Notes: generated by a model not told the origin, from the sequence alone. Positions 27,186 through 36,102 are shown, counted from the first letter of the stretch. The stretch is DNA of 64,000 nucleotides from Bin5 sp963662575 (GCA_963662575.1 OY759723.1:310001-374000), one strand, 5' to 3'. Numbers and translations: made by a program.

Positions 27186-27215
27186 TTGGGTAACGGCATA
27201 TAGTTCGCATATACT
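27186..27215 (+). promoter_or_regulatory. Candidate sigma-70 promoter of nfeD-SPFH unit
   Basis: TTGGGT (27186-27191), an 18-bp spacer and TATACT (27210-27215) lie about 125 bp upstream of the nfeD start. The -35 is imperfect. Confidence 0.4.
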
Positions 27216-27341
27216 GAAGGGGAGGTTTGAGAGCAGATTGCGCTTCCCGAATGGACGCGAAGGTGCCTCGTGACCGTGCAGAACGGTTTTCTGTAGAGGC
27301 ACAGCTGTGATTTCCTTCACTCAGAACTTCCGGAGGGGACC

Positions 27342-27836
27342 GTGTTTGACGAAAACATCCAAGAGTTGTTGCGTTGGGGATGGATTGTCGTAGCCGTATT
27401 CTTCTTTTTGACGGAGGTGTTCACCGCCGGGTTCGTGCTGCTCTGTTTTGGGATTGGTGCGCTCGGTGCGGCACTGGCGGCTTTTCTGGGCGCGGGCCTG
27501 GCGTGGCAGATCGTGGTCTTCATTGTTGTCTCTATAGCTGCCGTTGTGCTGGCGCGGCCTTTCGCCGATCGCATTTCGCGGCCGGGCGTACAGCAGATTG
27601 CCGGCAACCGGATGGTTGGCAAGTGGGCGGTCGTCTTACAGACGGTTGACCCGATTGCCAACACAGGTATGGTGCGGTTGGAAAGTGAGAGATGGCGCGC
27701 CGTGTCACTGGATGGCGAACAGTTGGAAGTTGGAGAGGTCGTAGAGGTATTGGGCGTAGACGGCGTGCGTTTACAGGTTCGAGCAACCGACAGAGAATAC
27801 GCGGATTCAGACGAGCAGGCCGAGTCTGCCGCATAA
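27342..27836 (+). CDS. NfeD family membrane protein
   Basis: This 164-residue short-type NfeD protein lacks the serine-protease domain of long NfeDs. Membrane helices cover about residues 12-32, 34-55 and 57-78. The C-terminal OB-fold domain (about 90-155) contains GKWAVVLQTVDPIANTGMVRLESERWRAVSLDGEQLEVGEVVEVLGVDGVRLQV, typical of the family. Short NfeD proteins pair with SPFH (stomatin-like) proteins in membrane microdomains, and here the SPFH gene follows 15 bp later. The start codon is GTG at 27342, supported by GGAGG a few bases upstream. Confidence 0.9.
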   Translation: MFDENIQELLRWGWIVVAVFFFLTEVFTAGFVLLCFGIGALGAALAAFLGAGLAWQIVVFIVVSIAAVVLARPFADRISRPGVQQIAGNRMVGKWAVVLQTVDPIANTGMVRLESERWRAVSLDGEQLEVGEVVEVLGVDGVRLQVRATDREYADSDEQAESAA

Positions 27837-27851
27837 CAAAGGAGAAGCGTA

Positions 27852-28757
27852 ATGTTGGGAACAGCAGTGCCGATTATTTTGTTGGCGATCCTCGCCCTGT
27901 TCGTGTTTGTGGTTGCCATTGCCAGCATTCGCATTGTGCAACCTTACCAGAAGGGCGTCATCGAGCGGTTGGGGCGCTACCTGCGCACCGTTCAGCCGGG
28001 CCTCACCTTGATCATCCCCTTCGTCGATTCCATCCAGAAGGTGGACATGCGGGAACAGGTGGTGGACGTGCCGCCGCAGGAGGTGATTACGAAGGACAAT
28101 GTGGTCGTGACGGTTGATGCCATCGTCTACTTTGAGGCGACCGACCCGGTCAAGCTTGTTTATAATGTGGCAGATTTCTACAACGCCGCCACCAAACTGG
28201 CGCAGACCAATTTGCGTAATGTGGTTGGCGAATTGGAGTTGGACTCGGCCCTGACCAGCCGCGATCACATCAACACCAGGTTGCGCGAAGTGTTGGACGA
28301 AGCCACCGATAAGTGGGGTGTGCGCGTGGTGCGGGTCGAGATCAAGCGCATTGATCCGCCGGCTGATATCACCCAATCGATGCACCAACAGATGAAAGCC
28401 GAAAGGGAAAAGCGTGCTGCCATTCTGGAATCTGAGGGCGATCGCCAATCTCAGATTCTGTCCGCGGAAGGTCAGGCAGAGGCGGTCAAGAGAGTGGCTG
28501 ACGCCGAACGCTATAAGCTGGAAGTGGAGGCCACCGGCCAGGGTAACGCTATCACAACCGTTTTCAATGCCATCAAGGATGCGGAACCGGACGAAAGGTT
28601 GATTGCCATTCAGTATCTGGAGACGTTGAAGATTATGGCAGATGGCACTGCTACAAAGATCTTTCTGCCCTACGAAGCGACCGGTGTGCTGGGCGCGCTC
28701 GGCGGTGTGAAGGAACTGCTCAACGACCAGAACGGTAGCGACAACGGCAGAAGCTAG
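27852..28757 (+). CDS. SPFH/Band 7 (stomatin/paraslipin-like) membrane protein
   Basis: This 301-residue protein has one N-terminal membrane helix (PIILLAILALFVFVVAIASI). The SPFH domain is at about 25-195 (RIVQPYQKGVIERLGRYLRTVQPGLTLIIPFVD, REQVVDVPPQEVITKDNV, RLREVLDEATDKWGVRVVRVEIKRIDPP). It is followed by the Glu/Ala-rich coiled coil KAEREKRAAILESEGDRQSQIL typical of oligomerising paraslipins such as QmcA. Such proteins build ring scaffolds and affect membrane protease access. It forms an operon with nfeD upstream and has AAGGAG before the ATG. A hairpin follows its stop. Confidence 0.92.
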   Translation: MLGTAVPIILLAILALFVFVVAIASIRIVQPYQKGVIERLGRYLRTVQPGLTLIIPFVDSIQKVDMREQVVDVPPQEVITKDNVVVTVDAIVYFEATDPVKLVYNVADFYNAATKLAQTNLRNVVGELELDSALTSRDHINTRLREVLDEATDKWGVRVVRVEIKRIDPPADITQSMHQQMKAEREKRAAILESEGDRQSQILSAEGQAEAVKRVADAERYKLEVEATGQGNAITTVFNAIKDAEPDERLIAIQYLETLKIMADGTATKIFLPYEATGVLGALGGVKELLNDQNGSDNGRS

Positions 28758-28761
28758 ATGC

Positions 28762-28802
28762 CGAGGGCCAGTGGCCAGTAACACCAGTAGGCCACTGGCT
28801 CG
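28762..28802. terminator. Bidirectional hairpin between convergent genes
   Basis: A long stem (CGAG..CCAGTGGCC at 28762-28776 pairing with GGCCACTGG..CG at 28790-28802) separates the SPFH gene and the convergent FtsX gene. T tracts are weak on both sides. The left arm includes two direct GGCCAGT heptamers. Confidence 0.6.
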
Positions 28803-28808
28803 TTAGAT

Positions 28809-31640
28809 TTACGCCTGGCCGACGCGCATGACTTCGAAGATGCGGCGTTGGGTCGCTTGCGCGGTGGCGGCGACAATGACAAATACCATCACGGCAATGA
28901 AGATGAGAGTAAGTTGCGTGATCTCGCCCTCAGCAATGACCGGTAGCATTGGCGGCAGGATGGCTTTGGAGTCGGCTGCACTGCGGAAGAAGGGGGTAAA
29001 GAGGACGGAGACCCAGACGCCGATCACAGTGCCGGCGGCGGTCCCGTAGACTACGAGCACTGAATACTCCACGGCGAGTTGGATGACCAGTTGGCGGCGC
29101 AACGCACCGATCGCCCGCAGAACACCGAACTGATAGAATCGCTCGCGTAGCGAGGCGTAACTGTGCATCAGAAAGGCCAGCACAGCCATCAGCGCCGCGG
29201 CCAGGAAGCCGACCGTGAGTGCGCCGAAGACCCCGACCCGCTCCAGTTGCGCCTTCTCCTCGGTCAGTGAACCTACGACATCGTGCCAGCGCAGCGTTTC
29301 GATGCCGCCGATGCGCAGTTTGCGGCGCACTTCCTCTCCCTGGTAGTTATCGGGCGAGCGCAGCCAGACCTCATATTGATAGATGGCCCCACCGATCAGG
29401 TGAAGATAGTCCAGATTGGCGATGACAACGATATCATCCTGCTCGACTGTGGGAAAATAGTCGTAAACACCGCTGATAACGAAATCGGTGCGCATGCTGA
29501 TCCCAGGTTCCAGAATAACCCACAGATCGAGGCGGTCGCCGATGCGTAGCAGGTGCTCCGCCAGGAACGCACGCGAGACTAACACCGCCTCCGGCGCGGC
29601 TGCGAGCCGATTCATCAGCCCGCCCAACGAGTCGTCGGCGAAGTCCGAGCGAAACCAGGAGACGGTGGAGAATTCAGCCCGGTCCACCCCCATCATTCGT
29701 TTTGTCTTGCGGCGAGTAGAAGAAAGTCCTTCGATGCGCATGCCATAGTTGCCTACGCGAATAGCGCGGTCGGCATCGAACCTCTCGGTAAACCATGAGA
29801 GTTCTGGGGTCCAGTCCCCGCCGGTCTCATCTTCGGTGACCGGCAAGAAACGGAAGTCGCCGCCGGCCTGGTATTTTATGCGATCGACCAGCCACTCATC
29901 CATGCTGGCGGCCAGAGAGTGGGTATAGATTCCCAGGCCGAGGCAGATGATCACGAGCAGCAGAGGGTTCAGGTAGCTGTGACCCTGTCGACCCAATTGG
30001 CGCAGCGCCAGATGGAAGACCGTGCCCGGCAACAGGCCTGCCAGCTTGTCGAGCAGATTCATCATGGGCGAGAAGAAGCGCATGACCAGGAGCGACGCCG
30101 TCAGTATCACGAGTGCCGGGGCCAGGATCAGAATCGGGTCACTGTAAAGTTCCGAAGCGTCTTCCTGCGCGAGGAGGGCGAACGCCTCCTGTTGGCCCAG
30201 CTGTTGATAAGCGTAAACGGTGGGCACGATCAGCAGGAAGTCGAGATAGGCGCGGCGCCAGAAAGGGCCCTTGTCAGGACGAGCGTAGGCAGTCTCATAG
30301 TCGACGATACTGGAGCGGGCGGCGGAAACGGCCGGCAGCATGCGGGCGATGAAAGCCAGACCCAGCGCGACCACAATCAACCAGACGTCAACGCCCTGCA
30401 AAGAGACGGGCATTGGATCGCGTATGGTGAAATCGAGGAAGCTGTCGGTGTAGCCCATGCCGCGGGCGATTAACATGCCGAGGCCCAGCCCCAGGGGAAC
30501 GCCGAGAATGAAGAGCAGCCACTCTTCGACCAGGACCAGCCACATTACGCGTACGGTGCCCGCGCCGCGGCTGACCAACACTGATGTTTCCCGCTGCTGC
30601 GAGCGGGCGATGATGCCGGAAATCAGCACCAGGAAGTAGAGCAGAAAGCCGATTGCCGGCACGTTCATGCTAAGGAGGAGTACTGTGAGCGTCGTCTGGC
30701 GCTGCACGAATTCCTTAAGTGGGTCGAGCGGCGAAACATCCAGGTTGGCGCCCGGCAAGAATTTGCCGATAATCGTCATGCCCTTCTCGAAGCCGCGGGC
30801 GTAGGCGGCTGCGAATGCCGGATTGAGCGTGCTATCGTCAAGAGAGATGCGCCAACTGGCGAAGCGGGAACTGCCGGCCACCATAGGCTGCACGCGCTGC
30901 AGATAATCGGCCCGGCGCACGAACAGCGCCTCTTTCATCGAGATATCGGGGGGACGGAACCAGAAAGTGTCGTCTGGGTCGCTGGCTCGCCAGAGGCCGA
31001 CGATCTCCACCTCGATGCCAGGTAGGGCGGCCGTGGGGGCGACCCGGAACTTTTCGCCGGGCAGGACACCCATTTCGGCGGCAAGGTTATCGTGCATAAG
31101 CACGGGTAGAATACCTGTGGACGCGCCGTCGCCGGTTGGGTCATCCCAGACCACGCCGGCAGTCATTGCCAGTTCGGGCGCGACGTCGGCGAGGTAGACC
31201 AGATCAACCTGGGTCAGGAATTTGCTTTCAGTGCCGTAACGTTCGTCACCCTCGGGAGTCATCATCATCATGCTGCCGCTCTCAAGGTGTACGCCGACTT
31301 CGTCGATCGGAAGGCCGATTTCGGCAGAGAGGGTGGCGGCGACGCTGCGGCCGGCTCGTTCGGCGGCGGGCACGTCCATGGGTTTGCGGGAGGAGGGGAA
31401 AAAGTAGACGCGCGTCGTGAAGGGCGGACGCCCGGTACGTGAACTTAATGCGTCCAGCTCCTCCTGGAGGATCACTCTGTCGACGGCCTGGGCGAAGAAG
31501 CCGGCGCTGCTGAGCAGACCGACGGTCAACACGATTTGAAAGAGTGCCAGCAGGGTCAACCCCAGGTTGCCGGCGAGACGCTTGTAGGTGAGGACTGTCA
31601 ACCCAGCGATGAGGCGGGGTACAGTAAAGAGTATGCGCAC
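28809..31640 (-). CDS. Large FtsX-type ABC transporter permease (first of two paralogues)
   Basis: This ~943-residue permease has an N-terminal helix (LGLTLLALFQIVLTVGLLSSAGFFA) and a large extracytoplasmic domain at about 45-300. It has an FtsX helix block (LTVLLLSMNVPAIGFLLYFLVLISGIIARSQQRETSVLVSRGAG), more helices, a second extracytoplasmic domain and a final FtsX block (LTVGFLAAALMAVLAFLMHSYASLRERFYQFGVLRAIGA). This is the MacB/LolC-like layout of exporters that extract or export lipids and peptides. No ATPase gene is adjacent. The frame opens at a GTG at 31688, but that lies inside an inverted repeat. The GTG at 31640 gives VRILFTVPRL, which matches the N-terminus of the paralogue at 50952. 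Neither start has a good ribosome-binding site. Confidence 0.85.
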   Translation of the reverse strand: MRILFTVPRLIAGLTVLTYKRLAGNLGLTLLALFQIVLTVGLLSSAGFFAQAVDRVILQEELDALSSRTGRPPFTTRVYFFPSSRKPMDVPAAERAGRSVAATLSAEIGLPIDEVGVHLESGSMMMMTPEGDERYGTESKFLTQVDLVYLADVAPELAMTAGVVWDDPTGDGASTGILPVLMHDNLAAEMGVLPGEKFRVAPTAALPGIEVEIVGLWRASDPDDTFWFRPPDISMKEALFVRRADYLQRVQPMVAGSSRFASWRISLDDSTLNPAFAAAYARGFEKGMTIIGKFLPGANLDVSPLDPLKEFVQRQTTLTVLLLSMNVPAIGFLLYFLVLISGIIARSQQRETSVLVSRGAGTVRVMWLVLVEEWLLFILGVPLGLGLGMLIARGMGYTDSFLDFTIRDPMPVSLQGVDVWLIVVALGLAFIARMLPAVSAARSSIVDYETAYARPDKGPFWRRAYLDFLLIVPTVYAYQQLGQQEAFALLAQEDASELYSDPILILAPALVILTASLLVMRFFSPMMNLLDKLAGLLPGTVFHLALRQLGRQGHSYLNPLLLVIICLGLGIYTHSLAASMDEWLVDRIKYQAGGDFRFLPVTEDETGGDWTPELSWFTERFDADRAIRVGNYGMRIEGLSSTRRKTKRMMGVDRAEFSTVSWFRSDFADDSLGGLMNRLAAAPEAVLVSRAFLAEHLLRIGDRLDLWVILEPGISMRTDFVISGVYDYFPTVEQDDIVVIANLDYLHLIGGAIYQYEVWLRSPDNYQGEEVRRKLRIGGIETLRWHDVVGSLTEEKAQLERVGVFGALTVGFLAAALMAVLAFLMHSYASLRERFYQFGVLRAIGALRRQLVIQLAVEYSVLVVYGTAAGTVIGVWVSVLFTPFFRSAADSKAILPPMLPVIAEGEITQLTLIFIAVMVFVIVAATAQATQRRIFEVMRVGQA

Positions 31641-31656
31641 AGAGTTATTGAGGTAG

Positions 31657-31702
31657 GTTGTGCATAATGCGCGGCGTTCGCTCTCCACGCATTATGCACA
31701 AC
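31657..31702. repeat. 15-bp perfect inverted repeat
   Basis: GTTGTGCATAATGCG (31657-31671) and its exact reverse complement (31688-31702) are separated by 16 bases. It lies between the GH4 stop and the FtsX permease start, both minus strand. It could be a hairpin acting as terminator (no T tract), an operator, or two inverted intergenic repeat units. Confidence 0.8.
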
Positions 31703-31719
31703 GGCAAGGCACAGCCGGG

Positions 31720-33120
31720 TCAGACGAGTTTCTTGGTGCGCACCGGTTCGTGCAGCATTTCCTGGCCGGGGCCCCACATATAATGTTCGTTAAGCCTTTC
31801 GTTGCCATCCATGTCCATCAGCTCCTCAAAGACTGTGAGGGCCTGGTTATAGGTGTGAGTCTGGTCACAGTCCAGGGCGTTGAGAAGGAGAAGTGAGCGG
31901 TCGCCGGTATGGAAGGCGAGCAACTCTTGTTCCATTTCGAGGACTTCGGGCAGGATTTGGGTGTAAAGGATTTTCTCAGGCAGGGGGTCGACGCGGATGG
32001 GGTGGATGCCGCTCCGGTTGACGATGGCGGGGACTTCAACTACTACATCGTCGGGCACACCTGCCAACGCGCCGTGGTTGGGCACGTTCACCTGGTATTG
32101 GCCTTCATTGTCATTGACCAGACCGTCGATGATCGGCACCTGCTGCTCGTGTGTTTTCTCCGAGCCGAAGGCTTCAATCAGGCTGGTGGACGGGTCGCTG
32201 GTCAGTTTGGTCATCTGGGCGACGCGTTTCTCCAGATTCTCTACAAAATAGGGTCGGGCAAGGTGCGTGTCCGGCCCGCCCCAAGGCTGTGGGAACCACC
32301 ACATTTTGGTGTCGATGTCGGTATGATACCACCAACCTCCCCGCCGGGGGGTGTCACCGATGGGCATGAGGCCGTACATGCGGTACATGTGGATGGTGCC
32401 GCGGCTCATCTGGATGTCGTGGGTACGGTCAGCGACATGGGTCTGCCAATAGTTTTCGCCTTCCTCTGCGATCCACTTTTCGAGAATCGGGTAGGCATCT
32501 TCGCCCTTGTAATAGAAGTGGTTTAGCCAGATGTTGTGATTGAGGCCGGGCGCCTGCCAGGTGATACTGGCGATATCGGTCAGGCCGAGGGTTCTGGCGA
32601 TTTGATGGACACCATAGTGGCCGTGACAGAGACCGCAGACCTTTATGCTCGAGGTGCGCGTCATGAGGGTGCAGCCCTCGTAGACGGGATTGCCTGACTG
32701 GATCAACCAGGCGTCCGGGCAGATGTCCTCCATATCATTGGTCACGCCGAGCATCAGGTCGAGATTGACGAAATTGGTCTGGCGCATACGGCCGCCGTGA
32801 TAGTAACCGTGCTTTTCCATCAGTTCGCGTCCGTTGCGCTGTTTCTGATGGCTGCTGGCTGAGGCAGTGTTGATGACGAAATCGGCATCTTGCAGCGCTG
32901 CCCGCCGGTCGGTCGTGCTCTCGAAGCGGAGGTCGGCGCCAAGTTCTTTGGCATAGCGCGCGCCCAGCCTATGGATCATATCGAGCCGTTCGGCGTCGAT
33001 ATCCATGAAGGTGATGAGACTGCCATTGAGGGATTCGGTCAAGCAGATATCCTTGACAAGGCCGAGTGAAAACTGGGCACTGCCGGCGCCGATGACGGTT
33101 AACTTGATTGGGGTGGACAT
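31720..33120 (-). CDS. Glycoside hydrolase family 4 (alpha-galactosidase/glucosidase/galacturonidase type)
   Basis: GH4 enzymes hydrolyse alpha- or beta-glycosides by an unusual redox-elimination mechanism using NAD and a metal such as Mn. The 466-residue product begins with the NAD-binding strand KLTVIGAGSAQFSLGLVKDI and has MDIDAERL, the family SGNPVYEG (Asn144) and GLCHGHYG with Cys165 and His166, the metal ligands. MRQTNFVNLDLMLGVTNDMED carries a basic patch. The mix of signatures is closest to MelA/LplD-like members, so alpha-galactosidase or alpha-galacturonidase are the best guesses. AAGGAG precedes the ATG. It sits near GH43-like and PcRGLX-like genes, which would fit pectin-type substrates. 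Confidence 0.87.
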   Translation of the reverse strand: MSTPIKLTVIGAGSAQFSLGLVKDICLTESLNGSLITFMDIDAERLDMIHRLGARYAKELGADLRFESTTDRRAALQDADFVINTASASSHQKQRNGRELMEKHGYYHGGRMRQTNFVNLDLMLGVTNDMEDICPDAWLIQSGNPVYEGCTLMTRTSSIKVCGLCHGHYGVHQIARTLGLTDIASITWQAPGLNHNIWLNHFYYKGEDAYPILEKWIAEEGENYWQTHVADRTHDIQMSRGTIHMYRMYGLMPIGDTPRRGGWWYHTDIDTKMWWFPQPWGGPDTHLARPYFVENLEKRVAQMTKLTSDPSTSLIEAFGSEKTHEQQVPIIDGLVNDNEGQYQVNVPNHGALAGVPDDVVVEVPAIVNRSGIHPIRVDPLPEKILYTQILPEVLEMEQELLAFHTGDRSLLLLNALDCDQTHTYNQALTVFEELMDMDGNERLNEHYMWGPGQEMLHEPVRTKKLV

Positions 33121-33212
33121 TGGGTCTCCTTGTGAATTGCTCTTAGCACCTTCGAGGGGCGCTTACAACTTAAAAACCGTTTCCAATAGGAGGGAAGCGC
33201 GTCCAGCAGTAG

Positions 33213-33240
33213 TGCGTAGCGCGCAACGCGCAGGGCGCAA
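33213..33240. repeat. Heptamer array, unit CGCGCAA
   Basis: Four units in strict 7-base register (TGCGTAG, CGCGCAA, CGCGCAG, GGCGCAA) lie between the PhyH and GH4 genes, followed by more GCGC-rich sequence to about 33262. Confidence 0.65.
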
Positions 33241-33283
33241 TGAGTGGCGCGCGCATTGTACGCTTTCTCAGCCGGTTAGCTGG

Positions 33284-34117
33284 TTAGAATTTCTTTGCCG
33301 TCGCGATCTCGGCATGCTCCGGCAGATAGGGTATGTCCTTACGGTCCCAGGCTGCGCGTCCTTCGACCGCATGGATCCCCATCAGCTGGCGACGGTACGG
33401 GGTATCTGCCCAGTCGACGATGTGTTGCGGCGGGGGCGTGCTGCCCCACTTTTTTATCCAGAAGGGCATATAGCCGTAGATAAGAATGCGACGGTCACGG
33501 GAACTGGTGTTGGCCAGGCCCGAATGCCAGCAGAGAACGTTCCAGATGATGGCTGAACCGGCCTTGGCGACGATCTTTTTCAGGCCCGGCATCTGTTCCA
33601 GTGTTTCGCCGACGAACTCGGTGCGCGACGGATATGCGTCTCGCTTATGGCTACCAGGAACGAGACTAAAGCAGCCCATGTCCGGCGTCTGATCATCAAG
33701 GAAATAGAAGACCTTCGCCTTAAGCATGAACTGCGGGTGCCGCCAAGCGGGCCAGTCGCGATGCCAGCCGGTATGGGCATTTGTACCGGAGTGATGGCAG
33801 TGGGCCACCATCTCCATCGTCTGTACGTCGGGACCGACTATCTCTTTGAGGATAGGCAGCACGAGGGGATTCTCGGCGATGTCCAGGAAAAGGGAGTCGT
33901 ACTGGTGAATGTCGCCCATCGTGTGTGCGTCGGGACCGTTGCCGTAGCCGCCCTTGAATGTCCCGTTGCGGACGGAGTCGGCCCAGGCCTGTTCGGTCTG
34001 ACGTTGAATATCCTGGTAGGCGGCGCGGACGCGTTCCAGTCCGAACGGTTCGAGCGCGTTCTCGACGATCAGATAGCCCTGCTCGTCGATGTGATCCCGC
34101 TGTTCTGGTGTGAACAC
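33284..34117 (-). CDS. Phytanoyl-CoA dioxygenase (PhyH) family protein
   Basis: PhyH proteins are Fe(II)/2-oxoglutarate-dependent hydroxylases. The 277-residue product has the facial triad: GWHRDWP with His119 and Asp121, and LCWHSGLANTSSRDRR with His198 and the 2-oxoglutarate-binding Arg about ten residues later. The N-terminal FTPEQRDHIDEQGYLIVENAL is typical for the family. The substrate is unknown; bacterial members act on lipids, quaternary amines or specialised metabolites. The start is a GTG at 34117 with AAGGAGG eight bases upstream. It stands between a GH4 glycosidase and a redox gene, with no clear shared pathway. Confidence 0.9.
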   Translation of the reverse strand: MFTPEQRDHIDEQGYLIVENALEPFGLERVRAAYQDIQRQTEQAWADSVRNGTFKGGYGNGPDAHTMGDIHQYDSLFLDIAENPLVLPILKEIVGPDVQTMEMVAHCHHSGTNAHTGWHRDWPAWRHPQFMLKAKVFYFLDDQTPDMGCFSLVPGSHKRDAYPSRTEFVGETLEQMPGLKKIVAKAGSAIIWNVLCWHSGLANTSSRDRRILIYGYMPFWIKKWGSTPPPQHIVDWADTPYRRQLMGIHAVEGRAAWDRKDIPYLPEHAEIATAKKF

Positions 34118-34231
34118 CTATTCCTCCTTAAAGTACCGCCGGGGGGTCTGTACAGCGCCCGTAACCAGAGAGCAGATGGGGGTGACAGTTGGAGTTGGAG
34201 GCCACCGTCACCTAGCAAGGGGTCAAAACGG

Positions 34232-35482
34232 TCATACGGTTCTCAGATAGTCGCGGATCAGCAGAGCGGCGGTTGCGCCCTCGCCGGCTGCCGAGGCGAC
34301 CTGTTTCGTGCTTTCGGCGCGCGCGTCTCCGGCGGCAAAAAGACCGGGGACGCTCGATTCCAGTGCGGCCGGGTCCCGATTTACAAAGAGTGGCGGGCGC
34401 TTGTCCGACTCGTGGGTGAGGTTGTGCCCGGTTTCGATGAAGCCCCACTGGTTGAGGCGCACGCCGGTTCCTTCCAGGAATCCCGTATTTGGCTGGAGAC
34501 CGATAAAGACGAAGGCGCCATTCACAGACATGTGGGACTCGGCCTCGGCCTGGTTATTCCATAGCCGCAGCCCGTTCAGTTGCGCCCTGGCGCCGAGGAA
34601 TTCCTGGACTTCGGTGTTCCATCGCACGTCGATCTTCGGATTGCCTGACACCGATTCCTGTATGACCTGACTAGCGTGCAGGACAGAGCCGCGCACTAAG
34701 AGTGTAACCCGTTCGGCGAATTTCGTCAGCAGCAGACTCTCTTCTGCAGCGCTGTTGCCGCCGCCAACCACGGCCACTTCTCTGTCTCTGTAGAAGGGGC
34801 CGTCGCAGGTGGCGCAGAAGTGAACGCCGGCGCCGAGATAATCGTTTTCGCCGGGCACATTCAGGCGGCGGTAGCGGCTGCCGGTGGCGATCAGGACAGC
34901 CTGTGCACTGTACTCGTCGCCGGCGACAGTTTCGACGCGGTGATAGTTGTCCTGGCGGTGTATTGTGGCGACATCCTGGGCCTGCAGAAGTTCAACGCCG
35001 AACCGTTCGGCCTGGGCCCGCAACCTCTGAGCAAAGTCAAAGCCATCGACACCGTCCGGGAAACCGGGCAGGTTATCCAGTTTTTCGGTGGTTGCGGCCT
35101 GGCCGCCAAAGGCGGCGCGCTCTATGATGAGGATGTCTACACCTTCACGGGCCAGGTACAGCGCCGCGGTCAGGCCGGCGGGGCCGCCACCGATAACGAT
35201 CACAGGGTAGTGTTGGCGGCTGGCGGTCGTTTTCAGGCCCAGTTTTGCGGCCAGTTCGGCGTTGCTCGGCTCGACGAGCCGGGAACCGTCGTCGAAGACG
35301 ATGGTGGGAATGATGCGTTTGCCATCGTTCAATTCGATGACCCGCTGTTCGGCGTCGGCATCCTCTTCGATGTTCACCCAGTGATACGGGATCTGGTGTT
35401 CGCCGAGGAACTGTTTGCTACGGCGGCAGTCCGGGCACCAGAAGGCGCCATAGACGACAATGTCAGGTGTAGAATCGGGCAT
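34232..35482 (-). CDS. Glutaredoxin-thioredoxin reductase fusion protein
   Basis: The 416-residue protein joins two redox modules. Residues 1-83 form a glutaredoxin/NrdH-like domain (VVYGAFWCPDCRRSKQFL with Cys16 and Cys19, and RIIPTIVFDDG with the cis-proline). From about 92 a complete flavoprotein follows: FAD-binding IVIGGGPAGLTAALYLAREG, FGGQAATTEKLDNLPGF, redox-active FCATCDGPF (Cys223 and Cys226), NADPH-binding VVGGGNSAAEESLL, and the C-terminal LFAAGDARAESTKQVASAAGEGA. Electrons would pass NADPH to FAD to the CATC pair to the fused glutaredoxin, giving a self-contained disulfide reductase. GAGG precedes the ATG at 35482. Confidence 0.92.
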   Translation of the reverse strand: MPDSTPDIVVYGAFWCPDCRRSKQFLGEHQIPYHWVNIEEDADAEQRVIELNDGKRIIPTIVFDDGSRLVEPSNAELAAKLGLKTTASRQHYPVIVIGGGPAGLTAALYLAREGVDILIIERAAFGGQAATTEKLDNLPGFPDGVDGFDFAQRLRAQAERFGVELLQAQDVATIHRQDNYHRVETVAGDEYSAQAVLIATGSRYRRLNVPGENDYLGAGVHFCATCDGPFYRDREVAVVGGGNSAAEESLLLTKFAERVTLLVRGSVLHASQVIQESVSGNPKIDVRWNTEVQEFLGARAQLNGLRLWNNQAEAESHMSVNGAFVFIGLQPNTGFLEGTGVRLNQWGFIETGHNLTHESDKRPPLFVNRDPAALESSVPGLFAAGDARAESTKQVASAAGEGATAALLIRDYLRTV

Positions 35483-35819
35483 GTATGTTGCCTCTCAAAC
35501 TGGGAGCGCTTTCGCCCATTTTTGTCTTATTACGCAAGATCGGAGCAATGAGCCGCCCGCGTGTTGTATTTCTTCAGGGCAAGCTGTTGCGATGGTCAGA
35601 GTCGAGGCGCTGCACATTGCTATCCGCATTGTAGCAGTTTGCCCGTGCAGAGGTCAATCGAAAAGCAGGTTGTCGTTGACTCCAGCAGTTCGGACGCGTA
35701 GTGGCAATCTGGCATTATCGGACGGGGTGTTCACAAATTCTCACTCGGCACAATTTCGAGTTCAGCAAGTAAATATTAAACAGAATGCCTGATGGGAGTA
35801 AAGCTATGTGCTATAGTGA
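35483..35819. other. Intergenic region between trxR fusion and toxin remnant
   Basis: These ~337 bp separate the minus-strand fusion gene and the plus-strand toxin-antitoxin remnant. No gene or RNA fold is seen. The promoters of both sides should be here. Confidence 0.4.
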
Positions 35820-35825
35820 CGTCGT

Positions 35826-36089
35826 CGCGGAGAACAGTGTGTGCAGACTGACAACAAAGAAACAGGCCTTCAGAAGATGCCTCGGCAGATCGCCCGGCGC
35901 ATCCGTCGGGCGTTGGATAGATAGGCGGAAAATCCCGACAGTCTGGATGTCGACATTGCCCCGCTGGCAGGGCGGCCTGGTTTTCGTCTGCGTGTTGGCG
36001 ACTTTCGGATAATTTTCGAGAGAGACGATGAAGCCAACCCGATTGATAATTTGCGTGTCGTACCACGTGGCCAGGCTTACAAGCAGTAG
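35826..36089 (+). pseudogene. RelE/ParE-type toxin inactivated by an in-frame TAG
   Basis: A single frame from the ATG at 35877 to the TAG at 36087 reads KMPRQIARRIRRALDR, a TAG at 35922-35924, then AENPDSLDVDIAPLAGRPG and FRLRVGDFRIIFERDDEANP, then NLRVVPRGQAYKQ. This is the standard RelE-family core (LP-R..RRI..ALD-LA-NP...PL.G..G.RLRVGD.RI.F). In relatives the stop position is usually Leu, so one base change from TTG to TAG is the simplest explanation. The N-terminal ~15-30 residues are not clearly recognisable; the frame is open upstream to about 35826 and may be further decayed. The final stop overlaps the TAGGAGG ribosome-binding site of the antitoxin gene at 36103, so the two were translationally linked. 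Confidence 0.8.
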
Positions 36090-36102
36090 GAGGATAACTC
36101 TC

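Noticed and set aside
31641..31688. The upstream GTG start of the FtsX permease
   Set aside because: It falls inside a perfect inverted repeat and adds residues absent from the paralogue at 50952.
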